Shown: piece after piece, positions 1 to 7,690 of the stretch
Numbering within the stretch: position 1 is the first letter of the stretch
Layout of the letters: every line of letters begins with the position of its first letter
Origin: Paulinella micropora
Taxonomy: Eukaryota; Cercozoa; Imbricatea; Euglyphida
Length of the DNA: 45,727 nucleotides
Direction: 5' to 3'
Assembly (NCBI GenBank): GCA_009731375.1
Contig: BJOX01000327.1
Span: 14,119-59,845, forward strand
Notes under the pieces: generated by a model
Seen by the model: only the letters and a program-made list of their open reading frames with translations
Database searches by the model: none
What the model was told of the DNA's origin: nothing
Program-made: the position numbers and the translations under genes

Positions 1-770
1 GTCTTTAGTCTTTGTATTCCAACTCCCGCATTATTATGAACCATTCGTGCTACAAATGTAAATGTCGTATTCCGCAGACTGACACCTGTGTTGGCATTCG
101 CATACTTAATCGTATGGACTAACTGAAATTCACCTGTCTTTGGATTTTCAATAGAAAACTTAATAGCACCAAAACCTAAGTATTGAAATTGAATTTGAAA
201 TACATTTCCCTTTGTCCAGTCTAATACAGGCATATCNNNNNNNNNNAGCATATCTCCTGTTCCGTCGCACGGATCATCCCAGTATGCTTGATAAAATGCG
301 TTTGGGATTCCTCCTATACAATGTAGAATAATCATTCCTTCATCTCTAGTTTTGTAAAAATAGAAACCATTAGATAAATCGTTATCTCCGATACCTATCC
401 ACGAATAATAATCTTCGGTTTCGTCTGTTGTCCATAAAGCAGTGAAGCGGGCTACAACACCCATACCAGTGCGATGTTTTATTTTTCTTTTGCTTACCAT
501 ACTAGCATCAGCGGTAGCATTAGCAGTCGTTTTTAATTCAGCCATATTATTCAGAAATGAAACACTCACATTTGTCTGAGTTAATGTCCATATCCGTGTA
601 TTAATAGTATATGGAAACATTTCCTGTAATACTGGTGTTAAGGAACTGGTTAGTGTTTCACCAAAAGCATTTTTCATATGATTAGTTTCAATGTGCCCGT
701 CATATCCAACTTTGACATTTACAAATTTGCTGTCAGGATTTTGTGCGATTAAATTTCTTTGGTGATACAT
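1..770 (-). CDS. p411-like virion surface protein, C-terminus beyond window
   Basis: Homologous along its length to the 411-residue protein at 35567-36802 in element B, and in the same position downstream of the MCP. The start is the ATG at 768-770; the N-terminus contains QRNLIAQNPD and GYDGH. A block with GMGVVARFTALW and a GIGD motif followed by aromatic residues resembles a domain common in phage-like structural proteins of unknown function; a lectin-like fold is my inference. A 10-N gap at 237-246 falls inside the gene and prevents a continuous reading. The C-terminus lies outside the window. Confidence 0.6.
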   Translation of the reverse strand, partial: MYHQRNLIAQNPDSKFVNVKVGYDGHIETNHMKNAFGETLTSSLTPVLQEMFPYTINTRIWTLTQTNVSVSFLNNMAELKTTANATADASMVSKRKIKHRTGMGVVARFTALWTTDETEDYYSWIGIGDNDLSNGFYFYKTRDEGMIILHCIGGIPNAFYQAYWDDPCDGTGDMXXXXDMPVLDWTKGNVFQIQFQYLGFGAIKFSIENPKTGEFQLVHTIKYANANTGVSLRNTTFTFVARMVHNNAGVGIQRLK

Positions 771-838
771 CTCTTGTATATAAACAAAAAAATATTTTTT
801 ATTTTCTTTTTAGTTTTTACGAAGTTAATAAATGTCAT

Positions 839-2347
839 CTACGACATAATGATTTCAATTCCCTTAACAACAATAGTCCTCTGAAAAATAGCATAAGTAT
901 AATAATACAATTGGACTGCTCCATCCGCACTCCATTCATACCGCCGTTCGGTATCCAAGGACAGACCAGCCACTTCATAACACTCTTCTTCTCGCTTGTC
1001 ATAAAGCGGGCGGTTGTGATCCCAGAAATCAACGTGGAACCAGTTATATTTATACACATTAGAGTTCAAAATACCAGAACCCTTTACCTTTTCCTTCAAA
1101 AGCATATAGTCTTCATCGCGGGCGCAAGCGATATCAAACTGCTGAATTCTATTACTATCCAAAGTAGTGTAATAAGAAGTAATCTTAGCATGTGCTCTGT
1201 TATCACAATCAAATGCTGTGTTTGAAGTTTCATTATTATTAAACCCGCTAGTGTAAATTCTGTGAATTCTCTCACTCTGCGAGCGGTTCATCTTCAAAAC
1301 AAATGACTGAGTTCCAGCCGCGATATTAGTTTTCCAAGAGATAGGGTATTCAGTCTTGAACGAAAAGCATTCACCCGCAATCTTTTGTTGAACACCCAAG
1401 ATAACATTCGGGTCGGTTTCAACAGCTAGAAATAAGTTAAGGTTGCTAACATCTGCTGGTGCTGCGGTGGCGGTCGCTCCTGCTGCAACACTAAGTGCAT
1501 CAGTTCCATAAAATACGGTTTTCTGTGTTCCCTCCCACACAATCCTCAAATCAAGAATTTCATTAAAAACAATAGTCTTATCAATTTCAAAAATAGTTCC
1601 AAAAAGCATACCGAGAGGAATATACACATTGATAACGGGAGTTTCGGTGTTATCGGCTCCACCTTCAAAATACTTCGCCTCTTCATAAGAGACATGTACA
1701 ACAGATGCAACACCAGTTCCGTTAGCGATGAGCAAATCATTATTACGACGAGCATTGATAGATGGAGGAGAAATTGCTCCTGCGATAGCATTACCATAAA
1801 CATTCAATGTCGCCCGAAGATGAGCATCTGTATCAATACTACCCGCTACAGTCGCAGCACTTGCTACTTGGCCTGCATACACAGTATGATTAAAGGCGGT
1901 TGTAGCACGACCATCGGCATTACACTTTTGAAGCATAGACCCATAACCAGACCCAGCCCCGTGGTTATCCAAAGCCATAAATCTATCATAAGAAATCTCA
2001 TGCTTCCAAATCATCATAGTGTAATTACCAACATGTTGAAGATTACACAGATACTGACCGCTTCGGCTTCGTAGTTCAATCGTCTTAATCATTGGCAAGC
2101 AGTCCATAGGAATTCGGTTGTATCTTCCACCAGCACCACCCCGAGTATGTGTGTATGTAAATCGCAACACAGACCTCGCAAGGTTCAAAGGACGAGTTGG
2201 AATTTCAAAAGTTGATTCAATTCCCCCCACGGTGGTAATCGGCACAACCGCAAGACTTTCGCGGGCAGTAAGTTTGTTAAGTGAATACTTACCGCGGATA
2301 AGTTCGCTTTGGCTGTGAGTAAGTTCTCCTCCATATTGGACAGGCAT
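839..2347 (-). CDS. MCP: Major capsid protein, double jelly roll (element A)
   Basis: A 502-residue protein closely related to the protein at 33971-35422 in element B. Size, position next to penton and protease genes, and a beta-rich composition fit the double-jelly-roll MCP of polinton-like viruses, which forms the trimeric capsomers. Shared blocks include PTRPLNLARSVLRFTY near residue 50, a QYLCNLQHVGNYT segment near residue 100, and YPISWK followed by MNRSQ. The reading frame is intact and ends in TAG, unlike several neighbours in A. The start MPVQYGGEL is conserved in B. The identification rests on synteny and general features, not a database match. Confidence 0.8.
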   Translation of the reverse strand: MPVQYGGELTHSQSELIRGKYSLNKLTARESLAVVPITTVGGIESTFEIPTRPLNLARSVLRFTYTHTRGGAGGRYNRIPMDCLPMIKTIELRSRSGQYLCNLQHVGNYTMMIWKHEISYDRFMALDNHGAGSGYGSMLQKCNADGRATTAFNHTVYAGQVASAATVAGSIDTDAHLRATLNVYGNAIAGAISPPSINARRNNDLLIANGTGVASVVHVSYEEAKYFEGGADNTETPVINVYIPLGMLFGTIFEIDKTIVFNEILDLRIVWEGTQKTVFYGTDALSVAAGATATAAPADVSNLNLFLAVETDPNVILGVQQKIAGECFSFKTEYPISWKTNIAAGTQSFVLKMNRSQSERIHRIYTSGFNNNETSNTAFDCDNRAHAKITSYYTTLDSNRIQQFDIACARDEDYMLLKEKVKGSGILNSNVYKYNWFHVDFWDHNRPLYDKREEECYEVAGLSLDTERRYEWSADGAVQLYYYTYAIFQRTIVVKGIEIIMS

Positions 2348-2433
2348 TTTTGTTTTGTTTTTGAAGTAGTGTAAATTAACTAATTCACCAGAATATATTT
2401 ATACAAAAAAATAAATAATTAAAATAAATATCT

Positions 2434-3246
2434 TTATCTAGCTTTTAACAAATTGAAGAATGAATTAAATAAACTAAAATAATTAGTTTCACGATAAACT
2501 AATAAAGTCATAACGATACCTAAACCATTAAGATTTATTGCTTGATCATTTTCGTCTGTCAAGTAAAACCTGAATACATTGTTTGAATTTGCGGACAATG
2601 TTTTCCAGTATTCGCTTCCAGAGCAGTCAAAAATGACTGAACCAAAAGGAATTTCGTTGGCTGTGTATATTTCTTGAAGCACATGATTATCACCTTCATT
2701 CACCAAATCCGATTGAAGATACAGAGTTTTTTCACCAGTTAGAATAATTACATTTGGCGATTCAATGAAATCATTAGCAAAGAAATATGTTGAATTTCTA
2801 TCAAAACCCATAACCTCATGAATACGTGTATCACCATCAAATATAAACAGCGGTTGAATACCTCCGTTATTTGAAACACTGAATGTTAATTTACCATCCT
2901 CGGGGTCTGTGTTGGTATTATTACTAGATACCACATAAGTATAATCATTTGGGCTGACTGCCGTCAATATCTCAGATAGTTTATTTTTTAAGTTGTTCAT
3001 TGTGTAGTTGCAATCAGGTATTGTAATTAAAGCATCATATCCGTCTTCGGATAATGTAAAAGTATTGTAAGGACTGGCTACTGAATAATAAGATTTCAGC
3101 ACATAAATATGAAGAATTTTACAATGTGTGGGATTGTCTAGCCCCTTCATATTGACTTCGTGTTTAAAGTCGCTGTCTGTTCCAGTTATTCTATTTTTAC
3201 TATTTATGTAATAGATACCAGAACTTCTTCTTCCCTTGTACTCCAT
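2434..3246 (-). CDS. mCP: Penton-like minor capsid protein (element A)
   Basis: 270 residues. The N-terminus has YYINSKNRITGTDSDF, a pattern typical of vertex/minor capsid proteins of polinton-like viruses and related giant-virus proteins, followed by a predicted single beta-barrel domain. It would occupy the fivefold vertices. It sits between the protease and MCP genes, as in element B (33048-33833), and the two are highly similar. A has nine extra residues after the YFSLFN end seen in B. The frame is intact. The start codon (3244-3246) directly abuts the hairpin at 3247-3297. Confidence 0.72.
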   Translation of the reverse strand: MEYKGRRSSGIYYINSKNRITGTDSDFKHEVNMKGLDNPTHCKILHIYVLKSYYSVASPYNTFTLSEDGYDALITIPDCNYTMNNLKNKLSEILTAVSPNDYTYVVSSNNTNTDPEDGKLTFSVSNNGGIQPLFIFDGDTRIHEVMGFDRNSTYFFANDFIESPNVIILTGEKTLYLQSDLVNEGDNHVLQEIYTANEIPFGSVIFDCSGSEYWKTLSANSNNVFRFYLTDENDQAINLNGLGIVMTLLVYRETNYFSLFNSFFNLLKAR

Positions 3247-3391
3247 GATATTTAGAATTGCGCTTCGTGCTCCGCACTCTCGCTTATTCTAAACATCGTT
3301 TTTTCTTATTCAAAAAAATTAATCAGTTTTCGATAGTTATCAACAAACGAGAATGAGTGAAACGAATGAGAGTGTAGTTGATAACTATCTT
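3247..3391. repeat. Double-hairpin intergenic element, copy A1
   Basis: Two hairpins fill the space between the protease stop and the penton start. The first has arms 3247-3258 and 3286-3297 (11 of 12 pairs) around a core containing CTTCGTGCTCCGCACTCTCG. The second has perfect 13-bp arms GATAGTTATCAAC (3332-3344) and GTTGATAACTATC (3377-3389). An AT-rich spacer separates them. The corresponding junction in element B (33022-33047) is 26 bp with no hairpin. Confidence 0.75.
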
Positions 3392-4522
3392 TCAAATGTA
3401 TGTATCAAAATTATCATACCCATTTTGTGCTTTTAATTTCTCCGCTTCATCTTCTTTTAAGTCTGTATAGCCACTAGCAAATTTAAATCGTACTCCTTTT
3501 GCTCGCTCTAAAAGAAACCGCATTGAGTGCCATCCACATGTGTCCGAAGTATCACTCTGCTCTTTTACTTGATTGACTTTCATCAATAAATAACTTTCTG
3601 GGTGGCTTTTATCTATTAGTTGTTTCATTTGTTGTTGAAAGTCTTCAGTCTGTTGATATTCAGCCAAAGGGTCATACACTTCAACACTCCTGTCTTTATC
3701 AAGACTTACCCATACGGCGATCCAATGAGACCCCGCTTGTTTGTGATTGTCCAAATTCATAATAAATCAGTATCGCTTTCTGCTTCCTGGCTTCAACTTG
3801 TAGATTTCATCACTTGCTATCGCTCCGAGATACCATCCATATTTTTTCATTATGTAGTCTATTTCATAAGTCATTAGTCCCCGCCCCTCACCCTGTTGTT
3901 CGTCTGGCGGTGGCTCTTGTTTTGATAGTACAAGCACCTCCAAATCGCTTCAATCATCTTGCTGTGGCTCCTCTGGCTGTGGTTGCTGTGGCGTCTCCGC
4001 GATGATTGGCTTTGCCACGATGTTCTGCTCCGCAGAACTTGTTCTCGGGGGTATTGTCGTCTCCTCTGGCTGTGTTTGCTGTTCATTTCTATATTTATTT
4101 ATAAAGCCATTAACATAATCTTTTTTTCTCATTGAATGAACCCATTCTTTTCGTGATAGATACGTTTTAATGTTTTTTACGGAAAACACTTTATTAATTA
4201 AATCTTCTAATCCAGTTCCCGTTTGTAATCTCAAATATTCTGCGAGTTTCTTTTTTACTTCAACCTTATTTTGTCCAACATCTATTTTATGTTCTAAAAT
4301 TTTGTCTATTATCCATGATGCTCTTTGGTTCCAACCTTGAACATCGTGGCCTTCATTTTTAAGTTTTTCCCTTAGTGCTTCACCAAGAATTTTAATAGTC
4401 AGTTTTTTTTCAACATTACTATTTGACAATCCATTCTTCAACATTAATCTGTATTTAGCCTCCTCTAGTTTGTTTCCTATATTTTTATTTAATGCTTCTT
4501 GTGCTCCTAGCGATTTTTTCAT
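3392..4522 (-). pseudogene. PRO: Adenain/Ulp1-type cysteine protease with N-terminal extension, broken by two TGA stops
   Basis: One minus-strand reading frame holds an N-terminal helical domain, a Pro/Gln-rich linker and a C-terminal cysteine protease. The protease part shows GSHWIAVWV (catalytic His), EVYDP (acidic partner) and DTCGWHS (nucleophile Cys, with an upstream Gln), as in adenovirus-type maturation proteases that cleave capsid precursors. In-frame TGA codons lie at 3950-3952 and 3767-3769; the second replaces a GGA glycine codon present in element B. There is no frameshift. The largest open piece of the protease domain (3392-3760) keeps His and Cys but lacks the upstream part. The homologue in B is 31794-33021. 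Confidence 0.75.
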
Positions 4523-4564
4523 TTGGTCTATTGTCAGTTTTTGTTCTTGAAATTGTTTTATGCT

Positions 4565-5320
4565 TTATGCTATACTTTGTATTTTGCTAGGAACCCAATT
4601 ATCTATATCTGCTTGAGTAAAAACTCCAGAATTTATGATTAATTTTTTATAGTATTCAAATTCTTTATTTGGCTTAACTTTAACCTCTGGCTGTGCCTGT
4701 TGTTCTTGTGGTTGCCCCTGCTGTGGTGGCATAATATATTGATATTGTGGTGGCGGTGGTAATGCTTGTATCCTATTTTTTCTGTCTTCTTCATATTTTA
4801 CATCTTCTATGAGTTTTTACTCTCTTCTTAGTTCTCTGGCTTTTTGTTCTTGTCGTTCCTTGATGTCGGATAGTTCATTGCGGTGTATCCTTGCTAACTC
4901 ATCCTGCCTTTCCTTAGCATCTGCTATGTCTTTTCTTTCTTGCCTCTTCTTTTCTTCTTCAGCATCAACTCGTGCTTTTTTCTCTTTTTAGTCAATCTCA
5001 TCAATCTTATCGTATTTCTCTTTTCTGAGTTTGTCTAAGTGGTAATTAATGGCGGTTCTAGTATTTTGTTCAATCTCTGAAAGGCACTGGACTTTCCTTA
5101 AGTCTTCTTTCTTCGTTCTTGCCCGCTTTGCTTTTGGTCTGCTTAAGTATTTCATAAAAAATTTAACGATTTGAAGTGTGCTCATATCATTTGTCTTTTT
5201 ACCGAAATTAAGATAATATTTTTTACCCTTCTGGATAATATACTGCTTCCCGCTTTTATTCCTATAAACCCGCGGGGGTCTTACCTTTGTCTTTTTTATT
5301 CACTTAGTCTTAGCCGACAT
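4565..5320 (-). pseudogene. Lys/Glu-rich protein upstream of protease, several in-frame stops
   Basis: Homologue of the gene at 30955-31804 in B. The N-terminal region has a basic segment and a GKQYIIQKGKKYYLNFGKK motif, followed by a charged, probably coiled-coil region and a Pro/Gln-rich tail. Starting from the ATG at 5318-5320, in-frame stops occur at 5300-5302 (TGA), 4988-4990 (TAA, CAA in B) and 4817-4819 (TAA), then the terminal TAA at 4565-4567. No frameshift is present, and the frame is the same as that of the downstream protease. Function is unknown; position suggests a scaffold or core protein. Confidence 0.6.
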
Positions 5321-5368
5321 ATTATATCAGCAAAAAAATACTTCTATGTTATATCAAATTATTTTTTT

Positions 5369-5695
5369 TTAGAATTTGAGTGCTCCGCGTCCTCTCTGCT
5401 TACCATACCCCAGTCTTGATGCTACAGCCCCAACACTACCTGCGTAAGGCACCCCGACACTACTTAATGCTCCCGCAGTCCTTGAGATTAACTTATTACC
5501 GCGAAGAAATTTATCAACGGCAAAGACCTTTTTCCCAACTTTTTCCCAGTTAATTTTACCGCCTGCTTGTCCCTTGCCTCCTTGCTTCTTCTTGCGACCA
5601 TTTTTCTTTTTACCTCCAGCCATGTTGGTGCTTGAGTTAATAGTTCGTTTGCCGATTGTTGGAATAACTTCAACACGAGTTATTTTAACTACCAT
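5369..5695 (-). CDS. Small very basic protein, possible DNA-condensing core protein (element A)
   Basis: 108 residues from the ATG at 5693-5695. A Lys/Gly-rich stretch (GGKKKNGRKKKQGGKGQAGGK) is followed by a hydrophobic segment near SRTAGALSSVGVPYAGSVGA and a terminal GRGALKF. The composition recalls virion DNA-binding core proteins (adenovirus VII/X-like); that function is inferred. An internal ATG at MAGGKKK is another possible start. In A the upstream ATPase frame runs into this gene without a stop. Element B has the same gene, apparently twice around an assembly gap. Confidence 0.6.
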   Translation of the reverse strand: MVVKITRVEVIPTIGKRTINSSTNMAGGKKKNGRKKKQGGKGQAGGKINWEKVGKKVFAVDKFLRGNKLISRTAGALSSVGVPYAGSVGAVASRLGYGKQRGRGALKF

Positions 5696-6565
5696 AAAAG
5701 ATAGATGAATATATAATACAGAAAAAATAATTAATTCTAAATTTTTTTTACTTGAGACGAAAGTTACAATTTTTCTTAACTCATCATCAACACTTGAGAC
5801 ATAAAGAAAATTAAATCGTTCCTTTGTTGCTTCGTGATACTTTTGAAGAAAGTAATCAAATTCAAAAGATAAGTCTAAGTGTTTATACACGAGTTCCATT
5901 TTGTCGTGAGATTGCCCCGGAAAGATTAATAAATAATCTAACTGCTTAATTGCTTCTGGCCGTAGGTCGTTCAAATACTGACTGGACATAATAACCTTTG
6001 ATTTATAGTGTCTGTTCTTTTTTAGCAAATCACTTACGAACTTGTCTCTTAATCCATTCCCTAAATCGTCCAAAACAAAAACAACCTCTGGAGTTATATA
6101 CTTACTCTGCCTTTCTTTTGCATCTGCTGTGCTCTGTTTCTTTTTTTCTTCTTTTCCAAAGTATAAAAATTGTGGCTTCTCTATTTCTTCTTCATCTTTG
6201 ATTTCTCCTTCGTGTTGCTCGTCATGTCTGTTCAGTTTGTCTAACTCATAATCAATAACATTTACATCATCTGATTTAAGAAAGGTATATATTGCCATAG
6301 GGTTGCCTCTGTTCTTAAAGTGCTTTACCATTGCTTTATAAATGTAGTCCTTGTGTATCGTTGAAGCAATAATAACAATACTGGTTTTTCTGTCCGTCGT
6401 CCTTTTCAGTATTTCAAAGAGTGCTGTCGTCTTACCGCTCTTCTTACGTGCAAGCAAAAATATGTTAGCATACGGCTCATTGAATAATTTATAACATTTT
6501 GCTTTTTTATCTCCGTTTCCATCCTGCTTCACAGGTTTCACCTTGACATTATTGATTTTTTCCAT
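5369..6565 (-). CDS. ATPase: A32-type packaging ATPase, in-frame fusion to the basic protein (element A)
   Basis: From the ATG at 6563-6565 (MEKI, as in B) the protein shows a Walker A-like ARKKSGKTT near residue 37-45 and Walker B VVFVLDDLG, typical of FtsK/HerA-superfamily genome-packaging ATPases of Polintons, virophages and giant viruses. It would pump DNA into the capsid. In element B the ATPase stops shortly after DELRKI; in A that stop is absent and the frame continues through the former intergenic sequence into the basic protein ending at 5369, giving a 398-residue fusion. Whether the fusion is made or is a decay product is unknown. Start choice follows conservation with B; 13 more codons are open upstream. 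Confidence 0.8.
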   Translation of the reverse strand: MEKINNVKVKPVKQDGNGDKKAKCYKLFNEPYANIFLLARKKSGKTTALFEILKRTTDRKTSIVIIASTIHKDYIYKAMVKHFKNRGNPMAIYTFLKSDDVNVIDYELDKLNRHDEQHEGEIKDEEEIEKPQFLYFGKEEKKKQSTADAKERQSKYITPEVVFVLDDLGNGLRDKFVSDLLKKNRHYKSKVIMSSQYLNDLRPEAIKQLDYLLIFPGQSHDKMELVYKHLDLSFEFDYFLQKYHEATKERFNFLYVSSVDDELRKIVTFVSSKKNLELIIFSVLYIHLSFMVVKITRVEVIPTIGKRTINSSTNMAGGKKKNGRKKKQGGKGQAGGKINWEKVGKKVFAVDKFLRGNKLISRTAGALSSVGVPYAGSVGAVASRLGYGKQRGRGALKF

Positions 6566-6566
6566 T

Positions 6567-6713
6567 GATATTTTAGAATTGCGTTTCGTGCTCCGCACTC
6601 TCACTTATTCTAAAATATCGTTTTTTTCATTTACAAGAAATTAAATAGTTTTACGATGTTTGTTGAAGACGTTGTAGATTCGACGAAGTCGAATCGGGTC
6701 TGAAACAAATATC
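6567..6713. repeat. Double-hairpin intergenic element, copy A2
   Basis: The first hairpin has perfect 13-bp arms GATATTTTAGAAT (6567-6579) and ATTCTAAAATATC (6607-6619) with nearly the same core as copy A1. The second has arms 6655-6670 and 6698-6713 (about 13 of 16) with an inner perfect stem GATTCGAC-gaa-GTCGAATC at 6677-6695. The unit reaches from the ATPase start to the stop of the upstream gene. Element B has only 8 bp between the same two genes (29410-29417). Confidence 0.75.
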
Positions 6714-7077
6714 AGCCTAGAAACTCTAGGCATACAACAATTCTTCCCGCTAAATTTCATGTGTCAATATTTCCGCTGTCAGTTTCAAGTACTTTAAATG
6801 TATATTGTCCGTCAGTCCATCCGACAACACCCAAATTATAACCGAGATTTGAAATGTTTGCTGTGGTGCTGTCCGCAAATGTTCCAATAATTCCAATTCT
6901 GTCCATATAAAGAATTCTGGTTTTGGTTTCGGTCTGGTCGTTCATATAGTGGATAAATTTTACATTCATTTTGGTGGGTGTGAATGACATTTGAATATTT
7001 TTATTAAATGTTTTGCTTCCTCCAGCAAAATCATTGCTCAGAAAAATAATCTTTTGGTATTTGAACTCACTCATCAT
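6712..7077 (-). pseudogene. Small beta-rich structural protein with one premature TGA (element A)
   Basis: Homologue of the 120-residue protein at 29047-29409 in B (near identical). The frame starts MMSEFKYQKI at 7077, is interrupted by TGA at 6757-6759 where B has GGA, then continues to a natural stop at 6712-6714. The product would lack its last 15 residues, including the conserved LAGRIVVCLEFL end. Beta-rich, no transmembrane segment, located between ATPase and membrane-protein genes: a minor virion component is likely, but I do not recognise the family. Confidence 0.6.
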
Positions 7078-7099
7078 AGATTTTGTATAATATAAAAAA

Positions 7100-7351
7100 A
7101 TGATTTTAATATTCTTGTTTATGTGCTCAACTATTGCTCGGACTGCCTGCGACTTTTACTCACGGATAAGTGAAAAAAATAATATAAGTTGTGTTTATTG
7201 TATTCAAAAAGGTATAGATACTAAATTTAAATGTGTGTATAAGCCAATGTCAGATTGGTATATTAGTTTTGATGAAGCCATTCCTTTAATGTGCTCAAAT
7301 GATGATATGTGGTATATGACACATATATATGAATGTTCATTTCTTACTTGA
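7100..7351 (+). CDS. Small secreted Cys-rich protein (element A)
   Basis: 83 residues with an N-terminal hydrophobic signal-like segment (MILIFLFMCSTIA) and about six cysteines, including a CVYC pair. The mature part is nearly identical to the minus-strand protein at 28765-29022 in B. It lies on the strand opposite to the surrounding structural genes and overlaps the membrane-protein gene end by 15 bp. The family is not recognised; a secreted or virion-surface role is inferred from the signal segment and cysteines. Confidence 0.55.
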   Translation: MILIFLFMCSTIARTACDFYSRISEKNNISCVYCIQKGIDTKFKCVYKPMSDWYISFDEAIPLMCSNDDMWYMTHIYECSFLT

Positions 7352-7690
7352 AGAAGGTGATAGAAGGCAAATCCCTATTAATAAACTTATAAGCCCGACA
7401 TAAGTATTAGCAACCTCACAATGCAAGTTCTTTTCAGATAGCCTTACGATACAAAATGTTATAATGGCTATAATGATACCCATTTGAAATAAGTATTTAA
7501 TAAGTCGGCTGTCGGTTGGTATGTTTTTTATACAACAACAATTCCAGTTATCTTCCAATTCGTGCTCTACTTTTTTTTCCTCTGTCTTTAGTTCTACTTC
7601 AAGAACACGAGACTTTAATTCTGGAGTTAGTTCGCCATCCATATCCATAATAGGCGGGGGTCTGTGACGTCTAGTTGTATTATTTGACAT
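7337..7690 (-). CDS. Two-TM membrane protein (element A)
   Basis: 117 residues. A Pro-rich, then acidic/basic cytoplasmic-like N-terminus is followed by a CCC motif and two hydrophobic segments (around YLFQMGIIIAIITFCIVRL and VANTYVGLISLLIGICL). The start ATG overlaps the end of the fibre gene by 11 nt, implying translational coupling or compact packing. The homologue in B (28282-28632) has the same topology. It could be a virion membrane or fibre-anchoring protein; the function is unknown. Confidence 0.65.
   Translation of the reverse strand: MSNNTTRRHRPPPIMDMDGELTPELKSRVLEVELKTEEKKVEHELEDNWNCCCIKNIPTDSRLIKYLFQMGIIIAIITFCIVRLSEKNLHCEVANTYVGLISLLIGICLLSPSSSKK

Noticed and set aside
743-1225. 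Plus-strand frame opposite the MCP
   Set aside because: Shadow of the conserved MCP gene on the other strand.
3767-6759. UGA recoded as a sense codon (two GGA to TGA changes in A)
   Set aside because: Genes in both elements, including the MCP and penton of B and the membrane protein of A, end at TGA at the conserved C-terminus, and TAA stops also interrupt A.
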